From: Epichloe hybrida
Taxonomy: Eukaryota > Ascomycota > Sordariomycetes > Hypocreales > Clavicipitaceae
Direction: 5' to 3'
DNA length: 64,000 bases
NCBI GenBank assembly: GCA_019022495.1
Contig: JAFEKR010000018.1
Span: 248,001 to 312,000 of the forward strand
Numbering within the stretch: position 1 is the stretch's first letter; each line of letters starts with the position of its first letter. The position numbers were made by a program, and so were the translations under genes. Below the pieces are notes generated by a model that was not told the DNA's origin, made no database searches, and saw only the letters and a list, made by a program, of their open reading frames with translations. Positions 1 to 12,500 of this stretch are shown here, one piece after another.

Positions 1-3000
1 ATGAAAGCGTGCTATGTATGATTCGTTGAGTAGTCAGCGACGGGATCCGTGGTACATGATGGCAAATGAAATTCGTCAAAAAAACAAAAAAAGGGGGAGG
101 GAGGGGGGTGGGCGCCGACGGATAAAAACTCACCACTGCATGGATGTTCATGCTCAGGGCGAGCTCCTCAAGTTGAACACCTCGAGTACATATGAGAATC
201 ATGGTCTTCTCGTTGGCATCCCAATTGGGACCGTTGGAATCATCCTTGATCATCAGCCGCTTTAATGTGGGCATGTGCTTCTTTAGCACCAGTCGGCGGA
301 TCTGGTCGATTGATGTCGCCGATCGAGGAGCGAAGCTCTCTGGCTTATGCTTGAGACCCCGCTCCAGCATGAACAGATCGTCGAGTACCGGCAGCTGCGC
401 CATGCATGTCAAGAACGAAGCTGACACGTGATCGGTGAAGACGCTTCGAAGAGCCAGCGGTCGGTTCTTTTGCTCCTTGGCCAGCATTGACCAGATCGGT
501 GCCTGGTTACCGACGTTGATGAGGGTCAAGTCCTTGATGCAGGTCATGTCGATTGCTTGTGACAATACAGAGGCCTTTACTGGAATCAGGCAAATCCTGA
601 GCGTCTCGATGGACATTCCTCTCGTCTTTCGCTTGTACGCGTCTATGCTCTGTTTCGTGGTTCCGCCTGAGCGCTTCATTGGAATTCCCATGAGGTCCTC
701 GATTTCAGACTCGAGTATGCGGATCTCATTGGATACCTCTATAGCGCTTCTGTTGAGCAGCGCCAGCTCAATATCGAGATCGCTCGCGGTGATGGAACCA
801 CCTTCACTGATGCTCTCGTCGCGGATCTCCAAAACTCGTTGTCCGACCCCGCGGACCAGTCGATGGAGATGCGCCAGCTTTTTGGTAATGGCGGCACGAT
901 CAACCTTGGCAATTTCAAACTCGGGTTTGCCGTCTTCAGGGCTGGGTTTATTGGCTAGGGAGCCTGGACTTTCTGCAGCGCCGTGATCCTCGTCACGCGG
1001 AAGAGCCGCGTCATTCGGGCCTTGCCGCAGTGTCAGGGGACTCCGACATCTCGCTGGGTCTGCGGATTGCGGATCATGGAATTCAGCTAGATGGTCTTGT
1101 ATCGTCTCCAGGTGTTCAATGTCGATGTCATCTGGGGAGGCATCTGACCCGGGCTGTAACAGGTTATGGGGCTTGCGGTCGTTGGTCGACATTTTGCCCG
1201 GGTGATCCGAACTCTGCGAACCAGGAGCAGTATCAATGAGCGCCGCTTCTTCCGGTAGATGGCCGTCTTCTTTAATAAGCATCGTTTCGTCAATGGGTGT
1301 CTCTTGAGTCTCTTCGTGTGTCTCTTCGTGTGTCTCTTGGTGAAGGCTATTGTTGGATGCCTCTCCCTCATTTGCCATTGTGTCGTTGGTATCGCGCTTT
1401 GAGAGGGCGGGCTTGGACCCGCTATCCACGTATTTCCGGGCCGCCTTCTCGATGATTGCAAGAGTTTCATACTGCGAAATTGTAAAGTGTCGAGACCCGT
1501 TCAGGGCATTCATCAACCGAGTCGAGACTGTTGTTAAAGATTCCACAAACTCGCCGCGCGGGTCTCCAGAGCGAATTGCGGAGTCTGTGATGGTAGTTGC
1601 CTCCAGATTCCTGTTGCTATTGAGCTTGAGTGGGCGTTCATTTGTAACGGAGCTTTCTTCACCAGAGTGTGGTCTTGGATGTCAAAAATCCTCGCGAGAA
1701 TCAATTCTTGGAGTTTCCGCTCTTCTTGTGCGCGGAACACTTTCGCGGGTCCAGTGCCGTTGTAGTCGACAGCATTTTCTGGCTGGGGAGCCGTTTGGAA
1801 GTCGTCCTCAATGTCGGAGTCATCGGCATCGGAGTCTTGTGGTGGCTTTCGAGCCTGTTGAGCCAGGGTAGTGGATAAGGACAGCTGAAGCTCCTTGAGT
1901 GTGGAAAAGGAATTCTTGACACAGGCTCGCAATTCGCCGAGGATTTCCAGGTTATCAATGTCCAGGACGGACAGACTTTGCAGGCCCTTGAAGCCAGACA
2001 GGGTAGACGGCTCGACATTTTTGGCACATTTTTGGCCACCTCCGCTCTTCAGCATGGGCCTCGACGAGGGCGGTAACAATGCCGGTGGTGGTCCAAGAGG
2101 TGGAATGCCACTGATGGGAGTCGACGACGGAATCGGCGGACCGTACGACTGCATAGGCGGGATCGTGTCCTGCCAGTGGCCATTTGGTTGAGGGGGCGGA
2201 TCCAGATCAGCCGTCACGGGCAGCGGAGGAGGTGGTGTGTAGTAAGAGTCTCCGGCCTGCAACCGAAGGTGCAGCTTCTTGAGCGATCTGATGCGATGGA
2301 GCTGCGCATACACGGGTCGACTGAGTTCAACTCGAATGTTCCATCTGTGGATGCGTTCCCACGGAAAATCAGCATTGCCGCGGTACATGACATGCAAACC
2401 CACTCGACGGTTGTGCTCAAGGTGGTGTCAATAGCCGTGCTTACCGAAAGGATTCCAAAGAATGCGCTCGCTTCAGAGTCAGATGTAGCAAGGTGTTGAG
2501 AAACTTGCCGCAGCTGGCACTGTACAGGTATGGTTGGTACGACTGCTCACCCTTGACCCCAGGACTCAAGGTGTCCATTGAAAGGTCCTTGAGGTGTTTA
2601 GCATAGTTGTATTCACTAGTTGTGAAGGTGTCGAGACCACCAGCCAGGCCGTCAACGGGCGAATCGAAGTTGGCATCGTCGTCGTCGGGAAATATTATGT
2701 GAAAGTTGCGATACAGCTGGGCAGAAGCCAGTTCATGGAATCGTTTACATACGAGGGCAAGACATATGAGGTCGCTTTGCGAACACTTTTTTTTTTTTTC
2801 GCGGCGACAGATAAGTCAGATAGATGGTCAGCAAGATTTCTGTGGTGTGACTATGGCAACCCCAAAAGTGAAAGAGCTGACATATTCCGTGCCTCCAGTG
2901 CGCAGACGTGAAGTAAATGAATGCGACGAAGTGGCAGATGTGGAGGTAGATGATGATGGATAGCCGGGGAAGCCTTACATGAGTAACAATCTCGCGCTGA

Positions 3001-3098
3001 GTCTCAGCAGGCAGATGTAGAAAAGAAGTGGAGGACTTGAGAGAAGAAGGATGCGCCGTGGCCGCTGCCATGTCGCCGCCGGTTAAAGGCGTCGCCAT
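1..3098 (-). CDS. F-box / leucine-rich-repeat-like protein (5' part; continues past left edge)
   Basis: Likely substrate-recognition subunit of an SCF ubiquitin ligase. The N-terminus carries an F-box (FLHLPAETQREIVTH joined to CSQSDLICLALVCKRFHELA), split by an intron. Exons inferred on the minus strand: 3098-2979, 2785-2445, 2344-1663, 1600-134, and 11 to beyond base 1. The phases close exactly and give at least 870 codons. Introns 2978-2786, 2444-2345 and 133-12 have good GTAAGN/GTGAGT donors. The 62-nt intron 1662-1601 is inferred from a frame change and is the least certain. After the F-box come a proline-rich linker and leucine-rich helices such as LPVLDDLFMLERGLKH and RGVQLEELALSMNIHA, as in fungal F-box/LRR proteins. 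A short acidic ETHEETHEETQET repeat lies near 1303-1345. Start: ATG at 3098; an in-frame upstream stretch to 3227 lacks a good start. The promoter now abuts the transposon nest, less than 400 bp away. The substrate is not predictable. Confidence 0.85.
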
Positions 3099-3194
3099 CT
3101 TTTTCTGATATCTCGGATGAAGACGATGAGAGGTGACGGAACCTGCGAAGCTACCTACGTGTGAGGGAGGGGAGGGGCGGCTGCGCGAGGCTGA

Positions 3195-3225
3195 CGAGGA
3201 CGGCGAGGACGGCGAGGACGGCGAC
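3195..3225. repeat. 9-bp GGCGAGGAC tandem repeat
   Basis: About three copies of a GC-rich 9-mer upstream of the F-box gene start, in the leader or promoter region. Simple repeat without visible coding role. Confidence 0.7.
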
Positions 3226-3373
3226 AAGCTTGGGCCACCCGACTTTGAACCCAGGCCACCGGGGGCCTAATGATGAGGGCGAGACAACAGTCGTGGCCGC
3301 GGCGCCAGCAGTCGCCAGGGCGGGAATTCAAAGTCCTGAGATGTTCTGACGGGACGGAGGTTGTTGAGATGAG

Positions 3374-3430
3374 ACAGATGGCAGATGGCAGATGGCAGAT
3401 GGCAGATGGCAGATGGCAGATGGCAGATGG
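3374..3430. repeat. (GCAGATG)7 microsatellite
   Basis: Seven perfect copies of the heptamer GCAGATG (3381-3429) preceded by a partial copy. It lies between the F-box gene and the left end of the transposon nest. Such an array is expected to vary in copy number between isolates. Confidence 0.95.
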
Positions 3431-3527
3431 CATTGTGGTGGGCGGCCGAAGGACCGGAGCTTTCAAATTTCCTACCAGACTAGCTAAATTAAGAGGGGTC
3501 TCCACACACTTACTTTTAGTGCAGAAG

Positions 3528-3780
3528 TGTTACACCCACAAGGGCATAATTAATCCCTGCCGCACGATAGTCTCGCTACTCAACTAGCTAAGACAAGAGT
3601 CCACCCCTAGCTAGTTATTTTTCCATAATCTCTATAACTATATAGTATATTTTAGCACTATATTAGTACCCTACCTATAGTAAAGGTACTTAGGTATTTA
3701 AACTATAGTTTGCACTCTCTTATAAGGAGGGATAACTTAATAAAGGTAGTTATATTAAACCCTAGCTTTATAGTCTAATA
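3528..3780 (+). repeat. 5' LTR of Copia-1
   Basis: 253 bp, the same length as the copy at 34746-34998. The left end is almost free of RIP transitions (TGTTACACCC against TGTTATACCT in the 3' LTR), while its right half is heavily AT-shifted. Confidence 0.93.
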
Positions 3781-3899
3781 TAGTAGTAATTATATAGTGT
3801 TTATAATTATTATACTTTTCTTCTAAATTAGTACTTTTCTCTTTAAATTAACTAATTATTTAATCTTTAAATAAATTAGTATATACCTAGTAAAAGAGA

Positions 3900-6800
3900 G
3901 GCTTAAATTTATTAATATTATAATTAAGCAGCCCTAGCATACTAGGATTAAACACCACTATTTATTAGTTTAATAATAACACTATAGAATATCTTATAAT
4001 ATCTAAGGAATCTTTAAAAAGTAATAAGCTAGCTATTAAGCTATAGGAACCTTACTATTAGGACTTATAGTATAAAATAGTTAAGGTAAGAGCTATTAAA
4101 GATAGAATCTAGGTCTTTATTAATCCTAATTTAAAGATATAGCTAAATTACCCTTCTAAGCCTTTAATCCTTATAGGAAACAAGACTTTAGTAAAGAGAA
4201 AGGTAATAAAAGCTATATAAAGTTAATTATTTATAATAAAGACCTTAGGAGTTTAAATATACTCTTATAGCACTAAAGCTATAACTAAGAGCTTACTAGA
4301 ACCTAAGGAAAGCTTACCTAAAGATATTAAGGTAACTAAAGAGAACTTTTTTTAGTACCCTTAATAACCTAATAATACTAAAGATAGTGCTTAGTTTATA
4401 GTCCTTAGTAGTTATTATTAGGTCTTTAATAGTTAATTCTAGAGCCTTATAAAGGCCCTATAAGAATATTACTTATAGTTTATAATAACCCTTAGGCCTA
4501 AATATAAGTAAATAACCTTAAGGTATATATCTCTTTAAGATAAGATTAAGAAGCTTAAGAGAAATATAATACCTTTAAGCAAAACCATTAAGTATTATAC
4601 TAAAATTAACTTTAATAAGACTATTAAGTAAAACCTTATAAGAGTAAATATTAATAAATAGCTTATAAAGGCTTTAATAAGTTATAAAAGATACCTCTAA
4701 GTAAACTACCTTATTACTAAGGGTAACTTACCTATAAAAATAATTAATAATACTATTAGGGCTTAATTCCTTACTATCTTAGCTTAAGTTAGCTTACTAG
4801 TTTATATAGTAAAGTGTAAGGGAAAGGTTCTAGATTTTTATAATATTATAAGTAGGATTAGGTACTTAATTAAAGCCTAAGGAAGGTCTTAAGTAAAGGC
4901 TAATAACTTATTTAAGGTAAAACTAACTCTTAATAGTAAAATAAAGGATAAAGCTAAAAAAGAGAAAGTAAAGAAAGATAACTATATCTATTATAAGAAG
5001 TATAAGGTAAAGAAGTTAAAAGACTTATAAAAGGTCTATAGAGCTCTTTACCTAATAAAAGACTAGAAGATTAATAAAGAACTATTAAAGAAGGCAAAAG
5101 AAGTAATAAATTATTAATCTAATAATATAAAGAAGGCTTATAACGCTTAGTTAAAGGATAATAGCGTAAAGGAACCTAAAGAAAATAATATAGCGTTTAC
5201 TACTATAAGAGAGTTTATAGAGGCTTTCCTTACCTAGGGCAAATCGCAAGTTATACTTAATAGCAGAACCTTAATCTATATCTTTAATAATAAACGCTAG
5301 TTTATAGACCTTAATTACAGTAAGTAGCCTAGAATTTAAGCAGGTTATAGTGTTATAAACGCCCACAGCGTTAGCATAGCTTGGATTATCTTAATAAGCG
5401 GCCAGACCCTTACCTTATTAAATACCTAGTACTAGCTAATATTCTTTATAAACCTTATATCTCTTTAGCTACTTATATAAAAAGAAATAAGGTAGGATAA
5501 CCTTACTAGAAGGGTAATAGACCTAGTAAAAGGTAATTAGGAGATATTTTAAACTTAAGTTATTAGTACATAGCTATATATAGAGGGCTTAAGCCTATTA
5601 GAAGCTTTTGTTATTAAGGGAGATTCGCAAGACCTAAAGACTACTATAATATCACCTATAAATCTATAGCACGTAGGATTAGCATATCTAGGAGAGGATA
5701 TAATAAATTAAGTGCTTTAGAAGCTTTAAATATTATTAAAGAAAAGAAGCATAGGAAAATATAAGGTTTACTAAACTACTAAAGTATAGAGGTAAATATT
5801 ATAAGTCCCTTAAATAGGATCCCTACCTTCTGGACTGCTTTAGGTAGTCTCCTTTAATCTCTTTGCTTAATTAGTAAGGTATAACAAAGACTAATATATT
5901 ACTCTTTTTACTTATAAAGCAATAGGGTTATATTATATCTTTATAATCCCGTTAAAGACTAATATCACGCTCTGCTTTAATTAGTTAGAAGCTATATACG
6001 TAAGGATATATAGTATTTACATTGTGGTTATAATAACTAATAGTAAGACTACTTTCTAGACTAAGAAATAGGAAGAAGAGGTTATAAATAAAGGTATTAT
6101 TATTAGAAAGTCTAGCCTAGCTTACTTATATTAAAATAGGCATGCTAAATAGTCTAGGGGGGTAATAATAAGGGTTATAACAACTCTTATAATATAATTA
6201 GGCTTCCTAGAAGACCTCTAGCCTATAGCTACTAAAGCAGCTATTTATATCTTAAATCATATACCTTAAAAGGTACTTAACTAGTAATTGCCTTAATAAG
6301 CACTAAATAGGTAGCTAAGAGAGAATAAACTTTAATAAAGTTACTTACTAGAGAAGCTAGAAGTTCCCCTAACTTACCTTTAAGCCTTTAGTTATAAAGC
6401 ATTTATAATAACGTAAAGTAAGCTTTGTAAAGCAAGTCTAAAGCTTGCTTAGAGAGCTTATATTAAATACCTTACTAGATATGTTTCCTTTATATAATAC
6501 CTAATCTAGGTACTAATAATAAAGAGAAGCTACTAGTTTTTATTAAGCTATATTACCTTTAATAAGTCTATCTTCTATACTTAAGAAAGAGGCTTATTAC
6601 TAAATATAAAAGAGGTTAAAAAGAGTATTCTTAAAAAGCTAGTTAATAATAATAAGGATAAAAGCTCTAATATAAGGCTTCCATAGATAGCGTACCCTCT
6701 ATTACTATAATAACCACCTAAGCCACTTTAATAAGATAAAATTCCTACTAATTATAATTAGCTAGAGCATAAAGAAAAGGAAAAAGAGAGTTAAGAATTA

Positions 6801-8560
6801 AATCTACTAACTTCTCTAAGTATACTAGGATAATTTCTAGATTTAATAGACTATATACTACTAAGTATTAATAATTTACTAAACCTACCTAAAAGCAGTA
6901 ATAATTATAAGATATTAGAGAATTCATAAGATCTTAATAAACTTAAAGCATTTACTATAGCTTTTAAGCTAGGATTAAAGAGTAAAGAAAAACCTTATAT
7001 ATCTAGACTTTCTCCTTCTCTAGTATATTATAATAATCTAGCTAGCTACCTAAAAAAAAAGGAATTCTATAAAGTATAAGATAAAGAGTATAATAGAATT
7101 ATTAATAAAATAGTAGCTAAGAAGGTACTAAGAGCTAATATCCTAGCTTATATAAAGCTTCTAGGACTTACTTAGGTCTTCTCTTATAAATTAAATAAAT
7201 AAGGTTACCTCCTATAATATAAAGCTTACCTCTATATTCTTAGAAATTATTAGCTAAAGGGATATTTATTAACTAAAGTAGTAACTCTAGCTACTAATAT
7301 ATTTAGGTTACTTATAGCTATTATAAGCTATTTTAACCTAGAGGCACACTAGTATAACTTTATTATAGTATTCCTAAATTTAGGCCTTAATAAAGAGGTT
7401 TACTATAAGATACCTCTAGGCTATAGAGATAAATAAGCCTATCTAAAGCTTCTTAGAGTAGTTTATAAACTATAGAGAGTGCCTCTTTTATAAATAAAAG
7501 AGCTAATTAGCTAGCTAATTAGTAAAGGCTTTATATAAATCTTTAAAGATATTTATATGTTTATTAAAGATAGTCTAATTATCTTCTTCTATATAAATAA
7601 CCTTATTGCCTTATTTACTAAGGGGAAATTATATCTATATAATAAATTCTATAAAAAACTCTTTATAAAGTATAATATTAAGGACCTTAGAGAATTATAA
7701 TAGTTCCTAGGTATTAAAATTATTAGAGACTATACTAATAGAAAGGTATAGCTTAATTAGAAGTCCTATTAGGATAAAGCTACTACTAAATTTAATATAA
7801 AGATCCCTTAATAAAGACTTATAGCCTTAATAATTACTATACTACTTAAACCTTTTAAGGGAGAGGTTAGTATATAAGATCTAAAGAGATATTAATCTCT
7901 AATTAAAACCCTACTATACTTAATAATAGTATTAAGACTTAATATTACTTTTATAGCTTTATAACTTTTATAATATCTTTAAAACCTAGGGCTATAGTAT
8001 ATAGAAGTAACTAAAAAAGCCCTTAAGTAAAGGTATATATAAGTAGACCTAGTAATTAAGTATAGTAATAATAACTCTAAATTAGAGGTATATAGTAATA
8101 TCTCCTTTACTAATAATAATATAATATAAAAAAGCTTATAGGGCTATATTATAAAGCTCTTTAAAGGGCCTATATATTTTAAGGTAAGTAAGTAAGCTAC
8201 TATAATAACTTTATTAACTAAAGCAAAGCTCCTAGTGCTTTCTTACTATAGTAAAGAGCTTATAGCCTTTAGATAATTATATTAAGAGGTTAGGCTATGC
8301 CTAGGAGATAACACGCTTAAAATTAAATATAATAATATATAAATAATCTACCTCCTTAAGGAAGAATTTATTAAGCTTATTATAAAGCTTTAGTATATAG
8401 ATATTTATTACTACTAGCTTTATTAAGAGGTTATAAAAGGAACCTTTAATATTACCTAGATTACTACTAAAGAGATAATTATAAATAGCCTTATAAAGCC
8501 TCTTATAGGGAATGCTTTTATAAGCTTTTATAAGGTATTAGGGCTTATATAACTACCCTC
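3900..8560 (+). pseudogene. Copia-1 gag-pol relic
   Basis: No open frame of useful length remains, but plus-strand reading with TAA/TAG taken as former Gln/Trp gives a recognisable Copia polyprotein. A gag-like N-terminal part comes first, then a protease region near 5200-5400. The integrase zone near 5640-6300 has an HVGLAYLG-like zinc segment and a final IATKAAIYILNHIPQK. The reverse transcriptase near 7130-7750 contains VYKL, SKGF and an FFYINNLIALF relic of the YVDD box. RNase H near 8030-8550 contains ELIAFRQLYQE. hAT-1 inserted just after RNase H. The domain order IN before RT is diagnostic of Ty1/Copia. All inactivating changes look like C-to-T or G-to-A transitions. Confidence 0.88.
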
Positions 8561-8578
8561 TAGTATACTTAGCAGAGC

Positions 8579-8720
8579 ATTATTGTATTGTATTGTATTG
8601 TATTTTTTGGCCCTTCGATGTATTGTATTGTATTGTATTGCCCTATGTATTGTATTGTGTATTGTATTGTATTAAAAATACAATACAATACAATGCAATA
8701 CATACAATACAATGTATTGT
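8579..8720. repeat. Subterminal TATTG/CAATA arrays, left end of hAT-1
   Basis: Runs of TATTG facing runs of CAATA, so the segment can fold on itself. It lies directly inside the hAT-1 left inverted repeat. A related array lies inside the right end at 34476-34556. Confidence 0.9.
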
Positions 8721-8840
8721 TAGGGAAAATTAAAAGTGGGGTATTATATAAATTTAGTATATAGTAGTTTTTTTAAGTAATCTAATTATAGTATCCTTAT
8801 TTTTATATATAATTTAGTTATTTATTTAAAAATTTAAAAA

Positions 8841-9149
8841 TGTTGGAACAAAGGTGATATCAATCGCGCGTCGCAGCCGCAATTACCAGGCAAAAGCTCG
8901 GGCCGCGCGCGGACCCCATACGTGACCCATAACCTAGCACGTTAATTAGCTAGGAAATGTAAGGATATAAACACGTAACCCCTTTTCCCTTTATATATTA
9001 TAACTTCTAGCTTTTTACCTCTCTTTTCTAATAACTTAATCAATCATAATAATAGATAACGTAGCCTAGAATAGATAATTAATAATAATACTATTCTTTA
9101 GGCTTATAACTATATTATACATTAAATTTAATACCCTATGAATCTAACA
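8841..9149 (+). repeat. 5' LTR of Copia-2 alpha
   Basis: 309 bp. The outer (left) end keeps many CG and CA dinucleotides (ATCGCGCGTCGCAGCCGCAA), whereas the same end of the 3' LTR is mutated. The inner (right) end shows the reverse. Confidence 0.93.
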
Positions 9150-9529
9150 CTAATTAGTAGTTACCTTCATAGATAACCACGTAGTCTTTAAACACCGCAG
9201 ATTAGCAAGGTTAATTAGAAAAGGTAGCTTATCTAATAATAACTTACCCTATAAAATAGAAGGACTACGTTTAATAATAAGTTATACTAATAGAAAGGTA
9301 TAATATAGCTCTCTTCTTACTTTAGTATTAATATTTATATCTATATAGACTCTAAAATAATAAAGAAAGGTTTAACGCTAGTAGCTAAGCTATCCCCTTA
9401 TCTTTCTTTATTATGCATTCTATTACGCATTTAAAGTCAACCGCCTTGCCTCGCAATCCTTCACATCCGAAACATGTTACATAATTATAGTTATATTTTT
9501 TTTCCTATATCACAAGATCTGCCTCCCTT

Positions 9530-12500
9530 AATTAATTATAATGTTAGATATACCTAGACTATCTAGAACCTCTAGTTAATTTAGAGTTCCTAGTAAGACT
9601 AATAGTTATAATAATACTATAGAAGGTATTAAAACAAGAGATAATAATAAATACCTTAATAAAGGAAAAACCCCTATTTATACTAACCTATACCCCTATA
9701 TCTCTATAAGGCTTTAATAATATATTATAGAAGAACTACTCTAATAAATAGGAAGTTCTAAATATAAAGGGATAATAACACCTAAGGAAATCAGTCTTTA
9801 TATCCTTATAAAGACCAAATAATACAAGGAGTAAGGGTTATTTAGAAGAACACTATTCTCCAAATTTAGCAATAACTTCTATAAATAGTTAAGGGATAAG
9901 TTCACAGAAGGGAGAGACCTTTTATAGAATAGACTTTAAGATTATCTCCTTTATAACAAAGTATACATAACTATTAGAAGAGGCACTAAGATAGTAAATA
10001 ACCTTAAAGAAGTAGTAAACTAAGAAGAATTTAGATTTTAAACTCTTAAAGAAATTAAAGAGGCTAGGAAGAAGTACATAGGCTTCTAAAAGAACCTATA
10101 GAATAAAGAGTTCTTCTATAACTTACTAGATAATAGTAATATTAGAACTAGGTAACCTACCCTATTACCCTATTTATTAGTATAATCACTATTAAAAGGA
10201 TTAATAAGCTAGACTCCCCTAGGAAGACTAAGTTAATCCCCTCTAGGAAGGCCTAGCTAATCTCCCCTAGGAAGGTTAATTAACCTAGAGTTAAGACTAC
10301 CTAAGGATACTATTCACAAGCATCTATAAGTAACTCCCCTACCTATACCTTCACTAGAGGTAAGTTAGTAGTATTACCCTAGTAATACTACTAATAATGC
10401 TCCTAAGTAGGAGAGTTACTAATAGAGGTAACCTATGCTAACTAGGGCTAGTAGTGCCCTTATTAGCATAGCTTAAAGAGCTATAATTCCTCCTCCCTAA
10501 TATAAGGAAGAGAAGGATTAAAGGGAATAATAAGCCCTAAGGGTGCTACCTATAAAGCTACTCTCTTACTTCCTAAAGACCTTACTACCCCTTTTATAAA
10601 TATAAAAGGAAATACCTAGAGGACCCCTATAGACCTAGAGACCTTTACTAAAGTAAATTATTAACCTATCTAAGGTATACCCTAAGAAATAACTCTATAG
10701 TGCTAATAACTATAATATCCTTAAATTAAAGCTTTAAATATTCTACAGAAAGTGTAAGTTACTTAATATCTAGCCTAAATAAGCTAGTTATGCTTTTAAG
10801 GTTATACTTAAAGGTAAAGCACTATAATACTATATAAACTACCTCTCTAAACCTAGATAACTATAAGATCTCCTTATGCTTATTAGCTATATAAGAGAAT
10901 AATTTAAAACTAAGAATATATAGTAAAGATATTTACTAGAGTGAAATAACACTTCCCTACAAGAAATAGTAAATAATAACCTAAGTAAGTTAATAATTAA
11001 ATACTTTAATAAACTTATAGAAAGACTAGCTATCTTATAATAAGTAGTGCTTAAAGTAAGCTAAACTAAAAGGGCACTCTGGAATTAACTTATTAGAGCC
11101 TATTATAGTATTCTAGAGTATAGAGGAGTGATTATAGATCCGCTAGATAGACTATAAGAGTTTTATAAATAGATTAGAATAACCCTTTATCTTATTAAGG
11201 AAGAGAAAAAAAACTATTAATAGTTCCTAACTAAAGCTATAACCCTAGAGTAATTCTAGACTAACTAAAGATATAATAGAAATAGAAAAGAGACCTAATA
11301 CCCCTTAAAACTATAAGGAAAAGAAGGTACTCCTTATATAAAGAAGTGCTATATATATAGTAAGGAAGGATGCTAGTTATTTAAGCACCCTAAAGAGGAC
11401 TATAAGAAGGTATATTAACGCTTTAAGAACCACTACCTTATAAATCTAACTAATAACTTATATTATTTATTTCTTACTTAGTATAAGGGAGAACATAAGT
11501 CCTAACCCCCTATTAATAACAAAATCGCTTAGTATATAAAGAGTATTAGATTTGATGATAGCCCTGATAATACAGATAGGCTAGTACCTATAAGCTTCTT
11601 TACTTATAGAACCTAGATTAATAGCAAAAGAATAGTTTAATTCCTAATAAGGTAAGTAGCTTATTATAGTCTAAGCAAAGAAGACCCCTTTTAGTAGGAA
11701 CTTGTAAATAAAGCCCTAGTAATGTTTATATTAGAAGATCGCTATTCCTATGCAACATTCTAAGGGATTATGCCTAATATAGGAGCTGTAAAGTTCTCTA
11801 TAGTAAGGCACCCTTAATTCCTTGCTTTATAACGTTAGATGCCTATATTATAGCTTAATGAATTAATAGAGAAAAAGGCATTAGTTAGGTTTAGCGCGGG
11901 AGACCTAATTATTACGCTTAGAGCAGCTATAGTACCTACTCCCTTTAGAAATATTCTCTTTTAGGTTATTCTTATAAACACTCTATTTCTCTTATCCCTT
12001 AATAATATAGACTATTTAAAGATTAACTTTAATATCTCTAAGAACACGCTATAATAAGGAAACATTAAAGTCCCTATTATATATAAATAAGGCTATGCCT
12101 AGATACTTCTTATATAGAAAGAAGAAGTAGTTGCTTAGAGCTACCTTATAGAAGGCAAGCTATGGCAACTACACTACCGCTTTAGATATTTATTAATCTA
12201 ATATTTATATAAGGTTCTTTGTAGATTAGGGCATAATATTAATATTAAAGCTATTAGGGAGCTAATAAGAATCTGCTACTAATACTAAATGTATGTAGAT
12301 AGCCCTAATTACTTTAAATTTACCCTTAAGGATAAGTATAGCTTTAATTATAAAGTAATAGTAGATATCTTTTATCTAGATAGTAACTACCCTATACTTT
12401 ACGCTATAGATATAGCTATAGTGTTTAATGTAGTGAAATTCCTTAATAATATCTCTATAAAAATAACCTAGGAAGCCCTCTAAATATACTAGATTAATAC

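Noticed and set aside
435..986. 183-codon plus-strand frame
   Set aside because: Antisense shadow of the F-box gene exon 1600-134, whose own frame is open and leucine-rich.
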